Below, in pieces: positions 5,755 through 8,326 of a stretch of 8,326 nucleotides of DNA; position 1 is the first letter of the stretch; each line of letters opens with the position of its first letter. The position numbers and the translations under genes are program-made. A model generated the notes under the pieces. That model ran no database searches and was not told the origin of the DNA. It worked only from the letters and a program-made list of their open reading frames with translations. This stretch comes from an uncultured Erysipelotrichaceae bacterium (GTDB lineage: Bacteria; Bacillota_I; Bacilli_A; RF39; UBA660): assembly GCA_902766875.1 (NCBI GenBank), contig CACXFI010000035.1:1-8326 (forward strand), written 5' to 3'.

Positions 5755-7359
5755 TCATAGTTTATGTACTAAATCATTATAATTACCAATATATTCTTTA
5801 ATAGTATTATCTTTTATATATAATATTTTATTAGCTAGTTTATTTATAAAATATCTATCATGTGATATGAAGAGAATTGTTCCAGTATATTCTTTTAATG
5901 ATTCTTCTAATATTTCTTTTGTATATATGTCTATATGATTAGTTGGTTCATCTAGTATTAAGAAATTATTGTTATTTTGAATTAATTCAAATAATCTTAA
6001 TCTTACTTTTTCTCCTCCTGATAAGGTATTTATTTTTTTATAGATATTTTCTCCATGAAAATAAAATTTATTTAGAGCACTTCTTAGATGGGATTCTTCC
6101 CCTATAAATATTTTTTTAGCATAATCTAAGACAGTTATATTCTCTTTAAATACTATTTCTTGAGGTATATAACCTATTTTGACATTGCTACCTATCTTGA
6201 TATTTTCACTATTATTTTCTAATATTCTTTTTATTAATGTGGATTTACCACTTCCATTTTCTCCCATTATACATACTTTATCTTTATAATTTATATTTAT
6301 ATTAATATTATTAATTAGTATATTATTATCTATTAATAAATTATAATCTTTTATTATTAATACTTCTTTACCTGAGCGATAATCTATACTAAAATTTATT
6401 GGTAGTTCTTTTTTTATAATTGGTTTTTCTTTTTTATCTAGTTTTTCTAATCTTTTTCTAATATGTTCTGCTCTTCTAAAGAAGGGATCTCCTCCAGGAT
6501 AGGCAAGTTTACCAAATTCTTCTAATTGTTTTATTTTCTTTTTCATAGCTGTTATTATTTTTTGTTGATCTTTATAATCTTTGAATTCTCTTTCTATTCT
6601 TAATTCATTTTCTTTTAGGTAGTAAGAATAATTACCATTAAAAATAATTTCTTTTCCTCTTTCTATAAGGATAGTTTTAGTAGCTACTTTATCTATAAAA
6701 TATCTATCATGTGATACTATAATTACTGTACCAGTATATCTTTTTAAATAATCTTCAAACCATTCTAATGTTTTTATATCTAAATGATTAGTAGGTTCAT
6801 CTAGTAGTAAGATATTGGGATTTTTTATCATTATAGAAGCTAGGGATACTATTCTTTTTTCTCCTCCTGATAGAGAATTGTATTCTTTATAGACTAAATT
6901 ATCTATATTGAATCCATTAATTATTTTGTTTATTTTGCTATCTACTTCATATCCTCCTAAATTAATATATTCTTCTTGTGTTTTGGCATATTTATTTAGT
7001 AACTTATCTAGTTCTTTTCCTTTATATGTTGCTATTTTATTTTCATATTCTCTTAATTTATTTTCTAGTTCTTTTATGTATGATACACTTTCATATAATA
7101 TATCTTTAACTATAGTATTATTATCTTTGGTATCTGGCATTTGTTTTAAGTATCCTATGGTACTTCCTTTTTTTATAGAGATGGTTCCTTTATCTGGTAA
7201 TTCATTACCAGTTATTATATTTAGTATAGTAGATTTTCCACTACCATTTTCTCCTATTAGGGCTATTATTTCTCCTGTTTTTATTTCTAAAGATAAATCT
7301 TCTAAGATGTTGTTAAATCCGTAAGATTTATATATTTTATTTAAACTTATTTCTATCAT
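5755..7359 (-). CDS. ABC-F family ATPase (ribosome-associated; possible antibiotic-resistance type)
   Basis: The 534-residue protein has two ABC domains and no membrane segment, the layout of ABC-F translation factors that act at the ribosomal E site. Domain 1: GENGSGKST (36-44), LSGGEK (163-168), LLLDEPTNHLD (184-194), SHDR (216-219). Domain 2: GENGSGKST (366-374), LSGGEK (446-451), LILDEPTNHID (467-477), SHDR (499-502). The inter-domain linker, about 240-320, is helical and basic, with FFRRAEHIRKRLEKLDKK (293-310), as expected of the P-site tRNA interaction motif. Both catalytic Glu residues (188 and 471) are intact. AAGGAAGG (about 7369-7376) is the SD. A leader peptide and terminator precede the gene, a control common for antibiotic-resistance ABC-F genes such as vmlR, so drug-inducible ribosome protection is plausible; a housekeeping ABC-F cannot be excluded. 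Confidence 0.93.
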   Translation of the reverse strand: MIEISLNKIYKSYGFNNILEDLSLEIKTGEIIALIGENGSGKSTILNIITGNELPDKGTISIKKGSTIGYLKQMPDTKDNNTIVKDILYESVSYIKELENKLREYENKIATYKGKELDKLLNKYAKTQEEYINLGGYEVDSKINKIINGFNIDNLVYKEYNSLSGGEKRIVSLASIMIKNPNILLLDEPTNHLDIKTLEWFEDYLKRYTGTVIIVSHDRYFIDKVATKTILIERGKEIIFNGNYSYYLKENELRIEREFKDYKDQQKIITAMKKKIKQLEEFGKLAYPGGDPFFRRAEHIRKRLEKLDKKEKPIIKKELPINFSIDYRSGKEVLIIKDYNLLIDNNILINNINININYKDKVCIMGENGSGKSTLIKRILENNSENIKIGSNVKIGYIPQEIVFKENITVLDYAKKIFIGEESHLRSALNKFYFHGENIYKKINTLSGGEKVRLRLFELIQNNNNFLILDEPTNHIDIYTKEILEESLKEYTGTILFISHDRYFINKLANKILYIKDNTIKEYIGNYNDLVHKL

Positions 7360-7385
7360 AATCTATTACCTTCCTTTAATTAATT

Positions 7386-7419
7386 AAAAAACCAAATGAG
7401 CGTACTTACACCCATTTGG
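7386..7419 (-). terminator. Attenuator terminator before the ABC-F gene
   Basis: On the minus strand CCAAATGGGTGT (7419-7408) pairs with ACGCTCATTTGG (7403-7392): 12 contiguous pairs including two G-U, closing an AAGT loop, followed by six Ts (7391-7386). It is the strongest terminator in the window, yet it lies 27 bases upstream of the ABC-F start and on the same strand, so it must be conditional. Confidence 0.88.
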
Positions 7420-7531
7420 CGGATGCAGGCACGACAAAAATTGTCATACCTGCTAATAGATTTTTTTCTGTTAACAGGTATGACTATGTTTTACATACAT
7501 GATTGTTCTTTCAAAGTAATTTAACATAGTC
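7407..7531 (-). promoter_or_regulatory. Leader with alternative stems (ribosome-mediated attenuator)
   Basis: Four overlapping helices can form in minus-strand RNA. Helix A: GACTATGTT (7531-7523, containing the leader start codon) with AACATAGTC (7490-7482), 9 pairs. Helix B: GTCATACCTG (7484-7475, last leader codons) with CAGGTATGAC (7452-7443), 10 perfect pairs. Helix C: CAGGTATGACAA (7452-7441) with TTGTCGTGCCTG (7437-7426), 12 pairs and a TTT loop. Helix D: TGCATCC (7427-7421) with GGGTGTA (7413-7407), 7 pairs, competing with the terminator 5' arm. A excludes B, B excludes C, C partly excludes D, and D excludes the terminator. A ribosome stalled early in the leader would open A, favour B, release D and allow read-through. 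Confidence 0.75.
7471..7527 (-). CDS. 18-residue leader peptide of the ABC-F attenuator
   Basis: The ORF encodes MLNYFERTIMYVKHSHTC and ends in TAA. AAAGGAGG (7536-7543), the best SD in the window, stands 8 bases before the ATG, and a consensus promoter lies just upstream, so translation is very likely. The start codon is inside the 5' arm of one helix and the last four codons form an arm of another, which is how stalling leader peptides work. There is no run of one amino acid, so the trigger is more likely a drug-bound or otherwise stalled ribosome than aminoacyl-tRNA starvation. The peptide sequence matches no leader I recognise. Confidence 0.8.
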   Translation of the reverse strand: MLNYFERTIMYVKHSHTC

Positions 7532-7552
7532 TTTTCCTCCTTTGTTATTTAT

Positions 7553-7581
7553 AGAATACATTATTTAAATAATTTTGTCAA
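7553..7581 (-). promoter_or_regulatory. Promoter of the ABC-F leader/operon
   Basis: On the minus strand a perfect TTGACA (7576-7581) and TATTCT (7553-7558) are spaced by exactly 17 bases. Transcription would start near 7546, a few bases before the leader SD, giving an approximately 187-base leader ahead of the ABC-F start. The -35 lies immediately after the DUF1848 stop codon. This is the best -35 seen in the window. Confidence 0.8.
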
Positions 7582-7587
7582 ACTATT

Positions 7588-8326
7588 TTATTTATATCTT
7601 TCTTTTATAATATCATCATCTTGTAATTCTCCTATTAGAAGGCTACTATTAGGATTATGTTTTTGATAATTATCATCTACTTGTTTTTCATTAAAGTTGG
7701 CATAACAATATTTACATAAATGTTTACAACTATTATAGGTACCTATGTCTACCATCTGAACACAATTACATTTATTTTCTTTTCTAGCTTTCCATTTAGG
7801 ATATGTTTTACCGGTTAATTTATAGGCTACTTCTTGAGATAGACATTCTCCTTTTATAAAGCCATATTCTATTAGATTTCTATCTTCAAAACAAGTTTGA
7901 ACTGTCATGTTATTATCTTTAGCGATAGAACTAAAAGATAGTCCTATTTCTTTATATTGTTCTTCAGTTGGTTCATGATAATTTAACTCTTTTATATTTT
8001 TCTTAACATTTTTATATTCATCTATAAATGATACTATTATTTTATCTATATAACCATTTAATTGTTTACACATTCTTGTAAATACTTTTTTATGATATTC
8101 TAGATTATACTTGTCACTTATGAATATTGGGTCATATCTTACTACTGTATTTTCTTTACCTACTATTTTTGATACTTTTTTAATAGAATCTATTATTGAT
8201 TTTTTATCAGGAACATTAGGTTCTATATCTTTTAGATATGGAGTTAGAGTTATATGAAATAATATAGGTTTATCTATATCTTTTAAATATGGTAGTATAG
8301 GTATGGGATTTTTTGTACAAAACATA
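7588..8326 (-). CDS. DUF1848 family protein, N-terminus beyond the window
   Basis: The 245 residues visible are the C-terminal part of a DUF1848 protein. Family landmarks are FCTKNPIPILPYL (2-14), ITLTPYLKDIEPNVPD (25-40), VVRYDPI (61-67), VSFIDEY (98-104) and the cysteine-rich tail: Cys186 and Cys188, then CKHLCKYCYAN (200-210), followed by HNPNSSLLIGEL (223-234). The CxxxCxxC cluster resembles an iron-sulfur site of the radical-SAM kind, but placed near the C-terminus; the function is unknown. The ATG at 8323-8325 is probably an internal Met, because in relatives the CTKNP stretch follows roughly 60-80 residues of N-terminal domain, so the gene should continue past base 8326. No terminator follows the stop; its transcript probably runs into the ABC-F leader and ends at that attenuator. 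Family assignment is from recalled motifs. Confidence 0.85.
   Translation of the reverse strand, partial: MFCTKNPIPILPYLKDIDKPILFHITLTPYLKDIEPNVPDKKSIIDSIKKVSKIVGKENTVVRYDPIFISDKYNLEYHKKVFTRMCKQLNGYIDKIIVSFIDEYKNVKKNIKELNYHEPTEEQYKEIGLSFSSIAKDNNMTVQTCFEDRNLIEYGFIKGECLSQEVAYKLTGKTYPKWKARKENKCNCVQMVDIGTYNSCKHLCKYCYANFNEKQVDDNYQKHNPNSSLLIGELQDDDIIKERYK

Noticed and set aside
6908..7324. Plus-strand open frame of 138 codons
   Set aside because: It lies entirely antisense to the first ABC domain of the ABC-F gene; the open frame follows from the strong codon bias of that gene.
5755..7359. Repeated stretches within the ABC-F gene, for example around 5841-5890 and 6693-6745
   Set aside because: They encode the equivalent SHDRYFI segments of the two ABC domains and reflect the ordinary domain duplication of ABC-F proteins.
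7360..7587. Insertion-sequence end or attachment site, because of many inverted repeats
   Set aside because: The repeats are nested between promoter and terminator around a leader ORF and are fully explained by an attenuator; there is no transposase or target duplication.
1..8326. CRISPR arrays, tRNA or rRNA genes
   Set aside because: No regularly spaced direct repeats, no tRNA cloverleaf with T-loop consensus and no rRNA-like conserved segments were seen on either strand.

Overview
The window is very A+T-rich (about a quarter G+C by eye). It carries strong AGGAGG-type ribosome binding sites, short intergenic gaps and simple hairpin-plus-T-run terminators. TGA is used as a stop (gene ending at 899) and TGG encodes Trp, so the code is standard and not the Mycoplasma code. 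Together with a preQ1-I-like leader and a leader-peptide attenuator, this suggests a low-GC Firmicutes/Bacillota genome, for example an uncultivated gut Bacilli or Clostridia lineage. The genus cannot be read from the sequence, and nothing clearly marks a prophage or transposon.

Layout. Plus strand, 1-3593: a PPP-type metallophosphatase and a small HAD phosphatase form a tight pair. A 149-bp gap follows, holding a promoter, a structured leader and an intrinsic terminator placed directly before the ribosome binding site of the next gene. That gene encodes a large protein built from two winged-helix plus calcineurin-like phosphoesterase modules. The first module has lost nearly all its metal ligands. 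A shared bidirectional terminator near 3600 separates this half from the minus-strand half.

Minus strand, 8326-3614, read right to left: the 3' part of a DUF1848 gene; a promoter with a leader peptide, alternative hairpins and a terminator (7386-7581); an ABC-F ATPase and a divergent Ham1/RdgB-like pyrophosphatase that the leader probably controls together; a YhhQ/VUT queuosine-precursor transporter behind a probable preQ1-I riboswitch; a TM2 protein; and a DUF2752 membrane protein.

Main points. (1) The ABC-F leader has a consensus promoter, an excellent SD, an 18-codon ORF and a chain of mutually exclusive stems ending in a 12-bp terminator. This is the architecture of drug- or ribosome-stress-induced transcription attenuation and is the strongest system in the window. 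(2) The duplicated phosphoesterase pairs a degenerate half with an intact half, each with its own predicted winged helix, and sits behind a terminator-containing leader. (3) Riboswitch and transporter identities at 4381-5118 support each other. (4) Several minus-strand stop codons lie inside terminator hairpins, a sign of compaction.
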